Source of the DNA: Solitalea longa
GTDB lineage: Bacteria > Bacteroidota > Bacteroidia > Sphingobacteriales > Sphingobacteriaceae
Length of the DNA: 64,000 nt
Reading direction: 5' to 3'
Assembly (NCBI RefSeq): GCF_002920915.1
Contig: NZ_PQVF01000004.1
Span: forward strand, 1-64,000
The position numbers were made by a program, and so were the translations under genes. The notes beneath the pieces were generated by a model, which was not told the DNA's origin, made no database searches, and was given only the letters and a program-made list of their open reading frames with translations. This document shows positions 1-10,029 of this stretch, in pieces (position 1 is the first letter of the stretch; each line of letters starts with the position of its first letter).

Positions 1-1085
1 TTGGTTAAAGCTCTTCCAAGAGCATCAACAATTGTTGGCCAAAAAGGCTCCTCACCTGCGGCAATTAAAGTTCGTGTATGAATTAATGAAGCAATTGCTG
101 CATCAATCATTTCAATGGCTCTGGTTTCGGTTTCTGTTATAAAAGAAACAGGATCAGTAATAACAGCTCCGCTGCTTGAAGTAAATGGTCCATGTGCGCA
201 TTCCACTTGCCGGGCCCTTGCTCGAAGAATTTTTTTTGCGCTAATGCCTGCGTTCTGTTGTATTACATGCGTTAGTTCATGCGCCAGTAGTTTCTTACCT
301 TCAACAGTTTGGGGTTGATAGCGGCCGTTTCCAAAAACGATATGGTTTTTGTGGGTATAAGCCAATGCATTTATAGTTGATGATGACTGATGAGCCAGTG
401 AGTTGTTATGGATTTGAACACTACTGAAATCATAGCCGAACCATGGTTCCATAAAGTTCCGCACTGATTCATCTATTGGCTGTCCACTTGATGCTAATAC
501 CTGAGTTACCAATGGAGATACTACCGGAGTTCCACCTTGATTATTCTCTTTCAGGTTGATCTTTCCTTCTTCTGCGTATGCTGAATCTGTTCGTTGAATT
601 GATGTTTCGACAATAGGTTTTAACTGCAAGGAAGCCCCCGGCTCCTGGTTAGTTTCGTCAGATTCACAAGAGCTGCACTTCATTTGAATAATTGAATATC
701 CGGCTGTTTTGGGCTTTAATTGAAGTTGTTGTTGATCTTCCTCTTCACATGCTGCACATTTCCGTTGGATCGGAATATCAGCAATAGGATCTGATTGACC
801 AGCTTCTTCCCCAGCTTCCATTAGCTGCAGTTTTTCTTCCTCTTCGCAAGCGGCACATTTTTTTTGTATAACAGGAAGTGTTTGATTTGAAGATGCTGCT
901 TCAGGATTCGGCATCCGCGTTACTTTTTCAGCCGTTGCATCGGCTTCATGTTCATAAGCATCATCAACCGGACTTATCGAAAGTTTAGGCTGTACCATAA
1001 CAGGAGCAAAAAATGACTTGTTTTTTTGCTTGTTAGAAACATTACTTGTTGATTTTTCTGCTACGCCTGTTAGATGAGTTTGCAT
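1..1085 (-). CDS. DUF4157 (eCIS core domain) protein, 3' end outside window
   Basis: Open frame read on the minus strand from ATG at 1085 to the window edge (over 360 codons, no stop). Residues ~25-58 carry the usual N-terminal signature of this family (VQPKLSISPVDDAYEHEADA). Three CxxC repeats follow, each as K-C-x-x-C-E, at Cys77/80, 110/113 and 137/140, in acidic surroundings that could bind metal. The DUF4157 domain spans ~residues 205-280 and ends in HELTH at ~269-273, a zincin-like HExxH motif. DUF4157 marks eCIS loci and is found in eCIS-associated proteins and putative effectors. Here it is the last eCIS gene in the window, 15 bases after the hydrolase start. It could be a cargo/effector or an assembly factor. 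The missing C-terminus, where a toxin domain would sit, prevents a decision. Confidence 0.9.
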   Translation of the reverse strand, partial: MQTHLTGVAEKSTSNVSNKQKNKSFFAPVMVQPKLSISPVDDAYEHEADATAEKVTRMPNPEAASSNQTLPVIQKKCAACEEEEKLQLMEAGEEAGQSDPIADIPIQRKCAACEEEDQQQLQLKPKTAGYSIIQMKCSSCESDETNQEPGASLQLKPIVETSIQRTDSAYAEEGKINLKENNQGGTPVVSPLVTQVLASSGQPIDESVRNFMEPWFGYDFSSVQIHNNSLAHQSSSTINALAYTHKNHIVFGNGRYQPQTVEGKKLLAHELTHVIQQNAGISAKKILRARARQVECAHGPFTSSSGAVITDPVSFITETETRAIEMIDAAIASLIHTRTLIAAGEEPFWPTIVDALGRALT

Positions 1086-1100
1086 AACATTTAGTTTTGG

Positions 1101-1859
1101 TTACAAATTCACCCTGCCATAACCCAATACCTTATCCATCCTTGTTTTTACATATGAGAATCCGGCCACATTGGCCGCTTTATTACCTTCGAGTGTATAA
1201 ATAAATCCATCTTCAAAATGATGAACAATACCAATATGGCCTAAACCAGAAGGCATACTTACCCGCCACCAAGCCACAATATCACCGGGTTCAAGCTGAT
1301 GTCCATTGCCGTCAAATGACCAGCCTTTTTGCTTAAACTGATTGAAAATATTACGGGCACCGGCAGTGTATTTAAATGGCATTGCTGCTTTATTTCCATT
1401 GGCCGCCTGTAAAAAACACCAGCTCAAAAATGCTGCACACCAGCTGTTTCCTTCGCCTAAACCCGCAGGTTGAAGATACTTCTTGCACCATGGACCCTTA
1501 TTGTTACCTCCTTCTTCCCCTGCCCCCAATTTGAGTTCATTTATTGCAATTTCTAAAGCTTTCCTACCTATCGCTGTGCCTCCAAATGAAGCATCGGGCA
1601 TGGTTTTATAATCAATGGCACCACCTTTAACAACGCTTCTTGGGTTTTGCAATGCCCAAAGAGTGATATCTCCTACCTTTCCGTCAACCTCTAGTGGTTC
1701 ATTATGTTTATTCAAATGGCTTGCCTGGAAGTTTTTCACCGCTTTCTCGGTAGCGGCATCAAATACTCCAGTAATGGGTATATTATAATCGAGCTCACGG
1801 AGAATATTTTGTAACTCCGTTACAGCGGCACCTTGACTTCCTTTTTTTAGAATAGGCAT
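1101..1859 (-). CDS. Peptidoglycan-binding / CHAP-like amidohydrolase of the eCIS locus
   Basis: The protein has 252 aa. Residues ~1-72 form a peptidoglycan-binding domain of the PG_binding_1 type (KGSQGAAVTELQNIL ... VDGKVGDITLWALQN). Residues ~95-252 resemble a CHAP/NlpC-like cysteine hydrolase: Cys141 in SWCAAF, His208 in LGHIGIV, and an acidic residue near 224 (YTLEGN) are plausible catalytic positions. There is no signal peptide, so it would stay in the cytoplasm or travel with the particle. It lies in the eCIS operon between the tape-measure protein and the DUF4157 protein. Hydrolases here could help particle release by lysis or local wall penetration; that role is inferred. The domain assignment is by motif only. 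Confidence 0.85.
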   Translation of the reverse strand: MPILKKGSQGAAVTELQNILRELDYNIPITGVFDAATEKAVKNFQASHLNKHNEPLEVDGKVGDITLWALQNPRSVVKGGAIDYKTMPDASFGGTAIGRKALEIAINELKLGAGEEGGNNKGPWCKKYLQPAGLGEGNSWCAAFLSWCFLQAANGNKAAMPFKYTAGARNIFNQFKQKGWSFDGNGHQLEPGDIVAWWRVSMPSGLGHIGIVHHFEDGFIYTLEGNKAANVAGFSYVKTRMDKVLGYGRVNL

Positions 1860-1893
1860 ATGAGAGCGTTTAATGTTTTAAAATTATTTAATC

Positions 1894-3177
1894 TTAACAC
1901 CACTCGGTGTGGAGTATTCCTTTCATCCAGGGTAGTTTAATAGTTCCAAATCCCCATGGCAGGCTGTCAATCAGTACATCAATGGTTTGTTGTTCAATAA
2001 TTAAAAGCCAATTTCCATTCGATTCAATCAGTTTTCCGTTCCGTTGTATAAAAGTCTCCCGCAGGGCACCAAAACTTGTATTTTTCAAAACCCTCCAGTG
2101 TTGTATCACTATTTTCAATAATTCATCGCATTCTTTTTTTTCTTCATCACTTAAAATAATACGAGTGTCTACCGTTTCTTCTATTGAAATTCCACATAAA
2201 ACTTTGTTGAGCATCAAGTTGAACTCTTCAAAATGTTCATTTCCGGTAGCCAGGTATTCTAAAACCATTACGGCTTTATGTTGCTCGGTAATACTTATCC
2301 AGCCTTTGTCCTCAGTTAGCTTTAATTCTTTAAATAATTCCTGAATAAAGGGATTTAGTAAGACCAAACCGGCATTTTTGATGTAAATATCTTCTGACAG
2401 AACTTCCTTATCTTTTTCTTTATGGGGATTGGGTTTTATGTCGATCTGCTCCTTCGTGTTTTCAATTTTAGTGATAGAGGAATGGAACACTTTTTTTAAG
2501 ATCGTACTGAAATTATCATTCGGGAAAAGTCGTTTTAATAAAATACCTGAAGATTTCAATCGTTCATGTTCATCTAGCACCTTCATGAAATTTACTTCCG
2601 ATTGCCCAGTTATTGATCTCAATGGTTCAATTCCTTTATCCATCTTTATAAATTCAGTAATAACATCAATAATAAAAGATTCGGAAAATTGTCTGCCCAA
2701 TCGATCAATCTGATAGGTTTGATTTGAAACCTTATTGCTTAATCGTTTAATAAAGTTTTGGTCAATTTTTAGCAAAGGCTCCAAAGCTGAAACATCCACA
2801 TGGCGACTGCTCCATGGCAGGTATCCATTCTTTAAGTAGAAAAAGAAAACTTCCTCAGCATTCAATTGGTCATCATTATCTACGTCTATTTCTTTAATTG
2901 TGAGTTCGTTAAGCTTTTCTTTTAACTTTCGGATGGTTTGCTCCGTAAGCTCCCATTCCCAGTTTTTCTCATCTATTATTCCGCAGTCAATTTCCAGGAC
3001 ATCCACTTTTGCAAAACGATTGCTTCCTACCCATTCATCAAATAATACGGATATGGCGGGCTCCAGTTTTTCATAGAAAACTTCGGTAAGACGATTTTGC
3101 ATACCAAGTGCATTTTCAATAGGACTGAATTGAATCTCAATGAATTGCTTTTGGATGATATGATCGCTCTTGGTCAT
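1894..3177 (-). CDS. Contractile injection system tape-measure family protein
   Basis: The 427-aa protein matches the CIS tape-measure family (CIS_TMP, Afp14/Pvc14-like). The N-terminus has the usual start (IIQKQFIEIQF ... FYEKLEPAISVLFDEW). The C-terminal half has the family core: NAGLVLLNPFIQELF, VMVLEYLATG, LNKVLCG, and a Trp-rich end with SLPWGFGTIKLPWM. Family members are thought to set tube length or act as an assembly ruler. Its start overlaps the stop of the upstream 1259-aa gene by 4 bases, which suggests translational coupling. The gene is alone in its family in this window. Family recognition is strong; the mechanism in this organism is inferred from relatives. Confidence 0.88.
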   Translation of the reverse strand: MTKSDHIIQKQFIEIQFSPIENALGMQNRLTEVFYEKLEPAISVLFDEWVGSNRFAKVDVLEIDCGIIDEKNWEWELTEQTIRKLKEKLNELTIKEIDVDNDDQLNAEEVFFFYLKNGYLPWSSRHVDVSALEPLLKIDQNFIKRLSNKVSNQTYQIDRLGRQFSESFIIDVITEFIKMDKGIEPLRSITGQSEVNFMKVLDEHERLKSSGILLKRLFPNDNFSTILKKVFHSSITKIENTKEQIDIKPNPHKEKDKEVLSEDIYIKNAGLVLLNPFIQELFKELKLTEDKGWISITEQHKAVMVLEYLATGNEHFEEFNLMLNKVLCGISIEETVDTRIILSDEEKKECDELLKIVIQHWRVLKNTSFGALRETFIQRNGKLIESNGNWLLIIEQQTIDVLIDSLPWGFGTIKLPWMKGILHTEWC

Positions 3178-6100
3178 TTATTTTTGCCTTTAGGTTTTAT
3201 CGGCTTTCTTTTATTGTCTCTATTGTCTCCAACGATAATATTGAGCTTCACTTTCTCTTCCCTCACTGCAAAACAGCCTTCCTTGGTAATTCCGATTACT
3301 CTCACTACAGGATCCCCTCCTTGTATTTGGGTTTGGGGTTTGGCATTTGTTGAATACAATGGTAAACCACTTTGGAAGTACCAGAAATAAGAATTAAAAT
3401 CTGGTTGAATGCTGAATTCAAATACAGGTTTATTAAACTCAACCTGATTTCCTACTAGTTCTTTTATTACTGGTTTATTGGCGCATTTATCGATCTTTTC
3501 ACCTGTACATTTATTCAATTGAATACAACCAAAAGGAGGAACAAAGGATAGCAGTTTTCCTGTTTGATCTAAAATGGCAACACCGGTTTTATCGTATAAA
3601 ATGGTTAAAATAAGTTGCTGGTCGTTTATAACCAAAAGAACTTCAAAGCTCAATTTAAAATCATGGCAATCAAATTTGTCGATGATCAATAAGCGGTTTT
3701 CTTCATCATACCTAAGCATTGGGTTAGCAAACGGAGCTGGAATCAATTTGTTTATCCGTTCAACAAGCTCTTTGAAAATAGCATCGAAATTATTGGGTGT
3801 AATTAAATTATTCCTAGGTATAAGCGTGCTAGCAAGTTCATTAGTTAAATCTATATTGGTTTGTTTTAGATTTTCGTCAACCAAGTTTAAACTAGCTTTT
3901 CTTGGCTCCATAGGTAGCCTATTGACCGGTTTGGATATCCATAAAATATAATGACACGCTGTTGAATTACCGTTACATGGCAAATCACAAGGTACCTTGC
4001 AGGTATGGCTTTTGATAACAGCATCGGCCGTTTTACCTTCAGCATCTTTTACACCTACTTTAGCATCAGGGCTTCCACTTTTCAAAACTATGATTTGCCC
4101 GGTTATAGGATTACCATTTACTGTAATTGTATATGGAGGTGTGCCTCCGTCCACTTCAACCGTTACAGTGTATTCGGTGCCTTTTTCATTACATAATGGG
4201 TCACTAACAGCAACTCGTAAAGGTGCCGGTTCTGCTGACTGTAAAACATAAGAAACCGGAGAACAGTCACTACAGCAGATATATGGAACATAAAAATCGG
4301 CGATTACCGTACCTGAAGGGAATGGAAATGCAGCTCTTTCGGGTGCTTTGCGTAATGCTGCCAGCAATGCTTCTCTCGATGCTGCAGGGATGTTTTTATC
4401 GGCATCCAAAAAGTCTTTTACTGTATTGGTGATAAACGTGAATTGTTCAGGGCATTTAAATTCTACGGCCGAATGAAGTTCATCCGTTGCTTTTTTTATC
4501 TCTTCATCCGAAACATCCCTGTCTATCAGGTCGGGATGTTTGGCTAGCATTAAGCGCCCAAGGTTTTTGTTCACAAACAATGCGCTTACATCAAATCGGC
4601 GGTTTCGGGTATCTTCAAAATAAACCAAAATAAACGTTCCACCCTTTGTAACACCTGCCTTATGCTCAACGCCTCCATGTGTTTTAAAGTAATTATTGAA
4701 CTTTTGCGCAAGCTTATATTGGTTCATCCGTCGGCGGTATTCATCTTTCAGCGCTTCTAAAATTTCAACAATGCAGGTGCTTAAAAATACCTGAACCTTA
4801 TCGGTAATAGTTTTTAGCTGCCGGTTAAGGTTTTTTACAGCTTTTTCATACCTGTTATAGGCTGTTTTAAATTCCGTCATGTTTAGCTCCGACAGCTCAT
4901 TGGTAAGCAATATTTTAAACATGCTTTCAATGCTATCGATGAGTTCGAAAAAGCGGAAATAGAGGCTTGCCGCTTTGATCTTGGTTCCTAATGAAATAGG
5001 ATTAGTGAAGATATTGTCTGCAATATTCGAAAGATAAATGTCGCCAATGCTGCCTTTCCGTACTCCGCAGATCTTTAACAATGAACTTCCTTTTTGGTAG
5101 ATTTTGGTAAGGTGTGATTCACTTACCAGGCGCGATAAAATTGGATGATTGACATTTAACCCCACAAAATCAATCTTTCCAATCAATTCATTTACTTCAT
5201 TATCATCCTCTTCATCATCAGCAGCAGCAAGAAAACCTGCATCTGCTTTTGCTTTTATCACTGCCAAATCGCGGGATTTGGGTTTAAAGTCGAAACGGTA
5301 AATATTGCAAAAGGCATCATGCAGTTTGCACATAAACTCGGCTATAACCAGACGGTAGTCCGATTCTAAATCCTGGATTACACATTTGGGTTCTTTGCCC
5401 TGCAGTATGGCCCCAATATAATCGGCGCTTAATGCAATTACTTCCATCGGCAGGTTAAACTCCTGCTTAATTGCTAAAACACCGGTTAGTGCCGGGTTTA
5501 TTTGTTTTCCTAAATGCCCTTCAACTCTAAAGAAGTTATACCTCTCAATATCATATAGTAATGGTTCTCTTACTAATGTATTAGTTGAATCAGCGTATTC
5601 ATTGCTTTTGTACCCTAAATTGAAATCAGCTTCACCTTCAACCGTTTTTTTGTAGTTCCAAAACTGAAGTAATGATGCTTGTGTTGAGGTAGGTTTCAGC
5701 TCATAATAATAGGGTACTGACCTTTGGCTTAAATAGGTTTTTCCAAACGAACTAGGTGTTATTTTAATGGTTCTCTTTTCAAATGCTGACGGCAGATCAG
5801 GTGCAAAATTGAGTATAAGTAATTTCAGCTTGGTAAAAAGAAAACGTATTTCTCCAAGGCGATAATTTTGAGAATCGAATAGTGGCGAGTAAATGAAAAA
5901 CTCACGATAAGCAGATTGTTTTCCAGGTAAAGTACTCACAGTTGCTTCGCCAAGCATTAGATGAAGGGGAAACCGCATTTCATCGGTACAGCACTCACTG
6001 TTTACATAATAGGCCTTTTCCCTAAACTCGTAATAAGTTTTTACCAGGTCATCTAAAAAATCATAGAAATACTGAATAAATAGTGGATTATTGGTAATTA

Positions 6101-6953
6101 TTTTCTGTCTTATTGATTTTAATGTGTTCCCTATACCTCCAAAAGGGTTTCCTGTAGGTTCTTTCAGCAGAAAACTATAATTGGTATAACTGCTATTTAA
6201 GGCCTCGTCAATTTTATCAATGGTTACATCATCGGTGATGGTGGCAAAAGCGGCCAAGACAGCTGAGGTAGTCAGTACATTTTTTACAGGAACATTATAT
6301 CGCTTTAGCTCGAGGTGTGGCAACGGGTTTTTGGCAATGTTTCCATTGAAATTGGCATTTATTTTATCTAAAACTGATTTTTTAACAAGTAATACTTTTG
6401 GTTCGAAATCCATGCGACTACCCTTGTCGTTGCAATCGTTCGTATCGCAATTCTTCAGTTTTAATTGCTCAGCTTCTAAAAATAGAACAACGGCCAATTC
6501 ACTCAGTGTTGCATTGGTCATTGATGACAGTGTTACGGCTGTAGCTTTAACATCTGAACTTAGCGCTTCTAATTGGGCTGCGGTAAGTAGCTGCTGCATT
6601 GGTTCAGTAAAATCGGGTTTATAGAATGGCACCGAGCCTGTTGCAGAACTGTCACATTGGGAGATCAGGTCAAAGTCTTCAGGAAATTCCGGAGCTGTAT
6701 AAGGAATAACATGTGTGTATTCGCTGTCGCAAAGAGGGATCAAAAAACCTTGCGATGTTAAGCCACAACCCTTCGATATTTTTATAGATGATGAACTGAC
6801 AACTAGCTCCAACCCACATACAATACCACACCCTATCAATTTTGCACGGGTTAACCTGTTTTGCTCATCGAGATATTTGCGCAAATCATTCAGATGCGTG
6901 TTGGTAAGCACCTGATCGGCGTCAAATACAGGAAAACTGGTTTGCATACCCAT
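3174..6953 (-). CDS. Large eCIS-locus protein with SprB/PKD-like C-terminal region
   Basis: The protein has 1259 aa and no assigned function that I can support. The N-terminus has a conserved-looking block (NTHLNDLRKYLDEQNRLTR followed by KLIGCGIVCGLEL) that I recall from large proteins next to Bacteroidetes eCIS baseplate genes. The middle is mostly helical with low-complexity acidic stretches (AADDEEDDNEVNE). From ~residue 905 there are Cys clusters (CCSDCS, CKVPCDLPC) and an SprB-repeat-like unit (GGTPPYTITVNG). A second PKD-like segment sits near the C-terminus (VRVIGITKEGCF), followed by a Lys-rich tail. It lies between the second giant baseplate protein (4-base gap) and the tape-measure gene (4-base overlap). 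It may be a peripheral baseplate or receptor-binding component, since no fibre gene is visible; that is inference. Confidence 0.8.
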   Translation of the reverse strand: MGMQTSFPVFDADQVLTNTHLNDLRKYLDEQNRLTRAKLIGCGIVCGLELVVSSSSIKISKGCGLTSQGFLIPLCDSEYTHVIPYTAPEFPEDFDLISQCDSSATGSVPFYKPDFTEPMQQLLTAAQLEALSSDVKATAVTLSSMTNATLSELAVVLFLEAEQLKLKNCDTNDCNDKGSRMDFEPKVLLVKKSVLDKINANFNGNIAKNPLPHLELKRYNVPVKNVLTTSAVLAAFATITDDVTIDKIDEALNSSYTNYSFLLKEPTGNPFGGIGNTLKSIRQKIITNNPLFIQYFYDFLDDLVKTYYEFREKAYYVNSECCTDEMRFPLHLMLGEATVSTLPGKQSAYREFFIYSPLFDSQNYRLGEIRFLFTKLKLLILNFAPDLPSAFEKRTIKITPSSFGKTYLSQRSVPYYYELKPTSTQASLLQFWNYKKTVEGEADFNLGYKSNEYADSTNTLVREPLLYDIERYNFFRVEGHLGKQINPALTGVLAIKQEFNLPMEVIALSADYIGAILQGKEPKCVIQDLESDYRLVIAEFMCKLHDAFCNIYRFDFKPKSRDLAVIKAKADAGFLAAADDEEDDNEVNELIGKIDFVGLNVNHPILSRLVSESHLTKIYQKGSSLLKICGVRKGSIGDIYLSNIADNIFTNPISLGTKIKAASLYFRFFELIDSIESMFKILLTNELSELNMTEFKTAYNRYEKAVKNLNRQLKTITDKVQVFLSTCIVEILEALKDEYRRRMNQYKLAQKFNNYFKTHGGVEHKAGVTKGGTFILVYFEDTRNRRFDVSALFVNKNLGRLMLAKHPDLIDRDVSDEEIKKATDELHSAVEFKCPEQFTFITNTVKDFLDADKNIPAASREALLAALRKAPERAAFPFPSGTVIADFYVPYICCSDCSPVSYVLQSAEPAPLRVAVSDPLCNEKGTEYTVTVEVDGGTPPYTITVNGNPITGQIIVLKSGSPDAKVGVKDAEGKTADAVIKSHTCKVPCDLPCNGNSTACHYILWISKPVNRLPMEPRKASLNLVDENLKQTNIDLTNELASTLIPRNNLITPNNFDAIFKELVERINKLIPAPFANPMLRYDEENRLLIIDKFDCHDFKLSFEVLLVINDQQLILTILYDKTGVAILDQTGKLLSFVPPFGCIQLNKCTGEKIDKCANKPVIKELVGNQVEFNKPVFEFSIQPDFNSYFWYFQSGLPLYSTNAKPQTQIQGGDPVVRVIGITKEGCFAVREEKVKLNIIVGDNRDNKRKPIKPKGKNK

Positions 6954-6957
6954 AATA

Positions 6958-9900
6958 TTAAGATTTAAATGTTCCTAAAACTGTTTTATTAAGTACAACT
7001 GTATTGCTTCCCTCCTTGCTCTCATCACAATTGTGGAGTGTTGCCAGCGGATATTCACTGTGCAGACTATTCAAAATTTCGATCATGCGGTTATTGGCAA
7101 TGATAAAATCAGCTTCGTTAGCCACTTTGTCAAATGAATAAACCGCAAGTGTTTCAATCCATTTTTTATATCGAAGCTCAAATTCACGCATTAAGTCGTT
7201 ATTGAGCCAGCAGATCTTCAGCATTATATGAGCTGGAGCTTCTTCCCTTATTTTATTCTCGAAATATTTACGGAAAGCCATGTTATCAAAATGACCTGGC
7301 CAGTATGGTAGCACTACCGAAGCCCTGAACGTATAAGGATCGATTTCACAAAGGCAGTCGCAATCGTGCAAACAAACCTGCATCAGGTTAAAGGCATTGG
7401 TGCGTGGTCGGAGTAAAATATGCTCGATCAGGTGAAGCCCTTCCGGATCGTTACAGATGCCTTCAAACTCCAGTGCAATTTCATTGATCGCTGCATTGGC
7501 TTCATCTTCTGTATCGTATTCATTGGTTCCTGTGAGTACATCTTTAAATTTTATCTTGAACTTTCCATCATTTATCACTGAGTAATTGGCTGCATCTTTT
7601 CCCGTTTCTATCAGGTCTTTTACAGCGGCCTCTGCCTCCGTTTTGTCTTCATAGTCTTTAGAAATTAGGTTGATTCCATTCAGCGAGGTTACCCTAAAAC
7701 TATGGAAGCATTTAAGCAGTTTATTGCCGTTTTCTGTTACCTCCCTTTCGGTACAGATCACTTCAATGTTCTTAATGCAGTACAAAAACCGGCGGGTAAA
7801 GTCTTTGATTCCTGTTAATGCACAAATGCGTTTTTCCAAGCCCGAAACATTATCCGTGTCCCAAAGCTTTGTAGTATCCAGTAGGTATTCTGTTATGTTG
7901 TCTACAACTTGGGTGGTTTGCGGGTAATAATTGAACGCCTTGCCCCGGTTACTGCTTATATCATCATATTGCTTAAGGGTTTGCATTTTGGCTGCTGAAA
8001 CCTCATCAAAGCTTATTTTTTCTTCGGATTGATCTTCATAGTTGATGGTGTACATCAACAAGGCATAGTCATTAAAAGATTCAGCAAATCGAGCTAACAA
8101 ATGATCCAGGAACCTACCCCTGCGTTCTTCGAAAACCGATTTTGGCTCATATAACTTTTGCCATTCATTTTGAACCGCGGTTGTTGAATCGGGACTTGAA
8201 ATGGCATTGTTGAGTATTGCCGTGGCTAAATCAGGTGCATACAATGTTTCGGTATCTTTTATGTTGGACAGAAATTGAGCAAAGTATGTATGAGTTAGCT
8301 TGTTGGTTGAAAATAGTTCATGTGCATGGGTTAGTTGCGAAAAAAAATCGGCCAATAGTTGTTCATAGAATAATAGATACGATTTGAGTTGTCGTTGTTG
8401 GATCCTTCGTTGGTCGGTAACATCCGCAGGCAATCCCGCTTCTCCTATACCGTATACCAGCGGAAAATCATATTGAACCGGCCAAAAGCTTTCAGTGTCT
8501 CTTTTTGCACCCTTTGGAACAGGCAAATCATCTTGTAAACCATTAAGTTTATTCCTCGAGCGAATAGCATGCATTAATTGTACGGTATCTTTCACCTCGT
8601 CATACCTTGCTATAAATGGGAATCCATCCTTAAACAAAAGGATCTTCGACTTATCAGTGCGAAATGCAGGTTTATGCAGCGGTTTAATAGGCATGCACCA
8701 TTTAAGGTTTTTGTATGCCGGATCAACCTCTCCATTTTCTTTGTATTTGGTCATCTGGAAATTACGGATCGCCACTATACCCTCTATGTTCATCAACAGG
8801 TTAATAATATCCGAGGCATGTAATTCAGTTTTTAAATTGGTTGATTCGAGTTGAACGGTATCAATAAAACCATGCTGAAGAATAGGTCCGTTAAATATTT
8901 CATCCACCGGGACCTTTTTCTCCAAAAGCTCTTTTAATGAATAAAATAATATTGGTGGATTCAGGTAGTTTTCTATTTCGAAGAATATTTCGGCCTGTAC
9001 TTTCTCTATATCGGCATTCGGTTTAACGTCAACATCAAAACAAAAAGCTATTTGATCGGTATCGGCAGTGGTAAGTTCTAAAAAGTCTTCACATAGGTTA
9101 CGGTGCTCATTAAGAGTTTTAATAGCACTTTTTACTAAGCTTTGGGAAAGTTTGATTTTTCCCAGATACTGTTTAAAAATTTCGGCGATCCAGGTTTTAT
9201 TGCCAAAAATAGCTTGAGCATTAGTATCATTTACTTTTCCTGATGCAGGTTGTTTGGAGATCGAAACATTAAAAGATTTAGGGTTTGCTATTCCTGAAAC
9301 AGTTAAATCGCAACGCCAGCCATTATTGCTTGCTGTTAGTATTGCTGTTTGAATTTTAGTTTCATCGCTGGCTACAGTAGCAAAATTAAAATCAGCATTT
9401 TTCCAAGCCTCCAATTCAATAGAAAAGAAAAATTCACTGTCAACATATATTCCTGCCAGTTCAGGGTTTCCAATTACAATGTCTCCATCATTTAAATCGC
9501 CAAAGCGATCATCTGATTCGAGTGAAATCAATACTCTATATAAACCCGAAAGAAACAATGGTTGGAGATTTGGAACTAAGGTCAAGAAGTCATTTTCACA
9601 ATCGGCATAAATAGGAACCTCATTAACTGCGGTATTTTTGCCATCCACCACATTTACCTCATTGGCAATGAGCCAGGCGTTTTCCACCCCTTGCAAATCA
9701 ACCAACAGCTTGCGGTAATCATTAATGGTAAGCGGATTGATCGTAAGAATTTGATTTGCTGTAAAAAATGTTTGTCCGCCAACCAAATTACCATCATCGC
9801 CCGTTAGTAAATCCTTCATGTCAAACCCTGCCCTGTAACCCAACTCAGTGATCGCATAACAAAGGGCCTCTAAAATGGTTATTCCCGGGTCATGAACATT

Positions 9901-10029
9901 AAAATCTGTCCATAAATCACTGGCTAGATTTTCAATATGCCGTAACCCTTCTTTCCGCAAAAACTCATAATCCATGGCTTGCGGAAGTTGCCTGTTTTTT
10001 GGTATGGTAGTTTTTTCTTCCATCAGCAT
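6958..10029 (-). CDS. Giant baseplate protein (Afp12-like position)
   Basis: The protein has 1023 aa. The N-terminus has the baseplate motif LWTDFNVHDPGITILEAL, typical of large baseplate wedge proteins in contractile injection systems, followed by a long region with no recognised domain. Near the C-terminus are HLIEHILLRPR and a Cys-rich stretch (CLHDCDCLCE), patterns that recur in Bacteroidetes eCIS proteins of this position. It is probably a baseplate wedge subunit working with the upstream J-like protein; I infer this from position and the N-terminal motif. Its start overlaps the end of the upstream gene by 7 bases. The ATG at 10029 is followed by a second Met two codons later (MLMEEK), so the true start may be either. 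Confidence 0.85.
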   Translation of the reverse strand: MLMEEKTTIPKNRQLPQAMDYEFLRKEGLRHIENLASDLWTDFNVHDPGITILEALCYAITELGYRAGFDMKDLLTGDDGNLVGGQTFFTANQILTINPLTINDYRKLLVDLQGVENAWLIANEVNVVDGKNTAVNEVPIYADCENDFLTLVPNLQPLFLSGLYRVLISLESDDRFGDLNDGDIVIGNPELAGIYVDSEFFFSIELEAWKNADFNFATVASDETKIQTAILTASNNGWRCDLTVSGIANPKSFNVSISKQPASGKVNDTNAQAIFGNKTWIAEIFKQYLGKIKLSQSLVKSAIKTLNEHRNLCEDFLELTTADTDQIAFCFDVDVKPNADIEKVQAEIFFEIENYLNPPILFYSLKELLEKKVPVDEIFNGPILQHGFIDTVQLESTNLKTELHASDIINLLMNIEGIVAIRNFQMTKYKENGEVDPAYKNLKWCMPIKPLHKPAFRTDKSKILLFKDGFPFIARYDEVKDTVQLMHAIRSRNKLNGLQDDLPVPKGAKRDTESFWPVQYDFPLVYGIGEAGLPADVTDQRRIQQRQLKSYLLFYEQLLADFFSQLTHAHELFSTNKLTHTYFAQFLSNIKDTETLYAPDLATAILNNAISSPDSTTAVQNEWQKLYEPKSVFEERRGRFLDHLLARFAESFNDYALLMYTINYEDQSEEKISFDEVSAAKMQTLKQYDDISSNRGKAFNYYPQTTQVVDNITEYLLDTTKLWDTDNVSGLEKRICALTGIKDFTRRFLYCIKNIEVICTEREVTENGNKLLKCFHSFRVTSLNGINLISKDYEDKTEAEAAVKDLIETGKDAANYSVINDGKFKIKFKDVLTGTNEYDTEDEANAAINEIALEFEGICNDPEGLHLIEHILLRPRTNAFNLMQVCLHDCDCLCEIDPYTFRASVVLPYWPGHFDNMAFRKYFENKIREEAPAHIMLKICWLNNDLMREFELRYKKWIETLAVYSFDKVANEADFIIANNRMIEILNSLHSEYPLATLHNCDESKEGSNTVVLNKTVLGTFKS

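Noticed and set aside
1907-2344. Plus-strand frames antisense to the eCIS genes
   Set aside because: They are shadows of the strong minus-strand coding frames, with no family signal.
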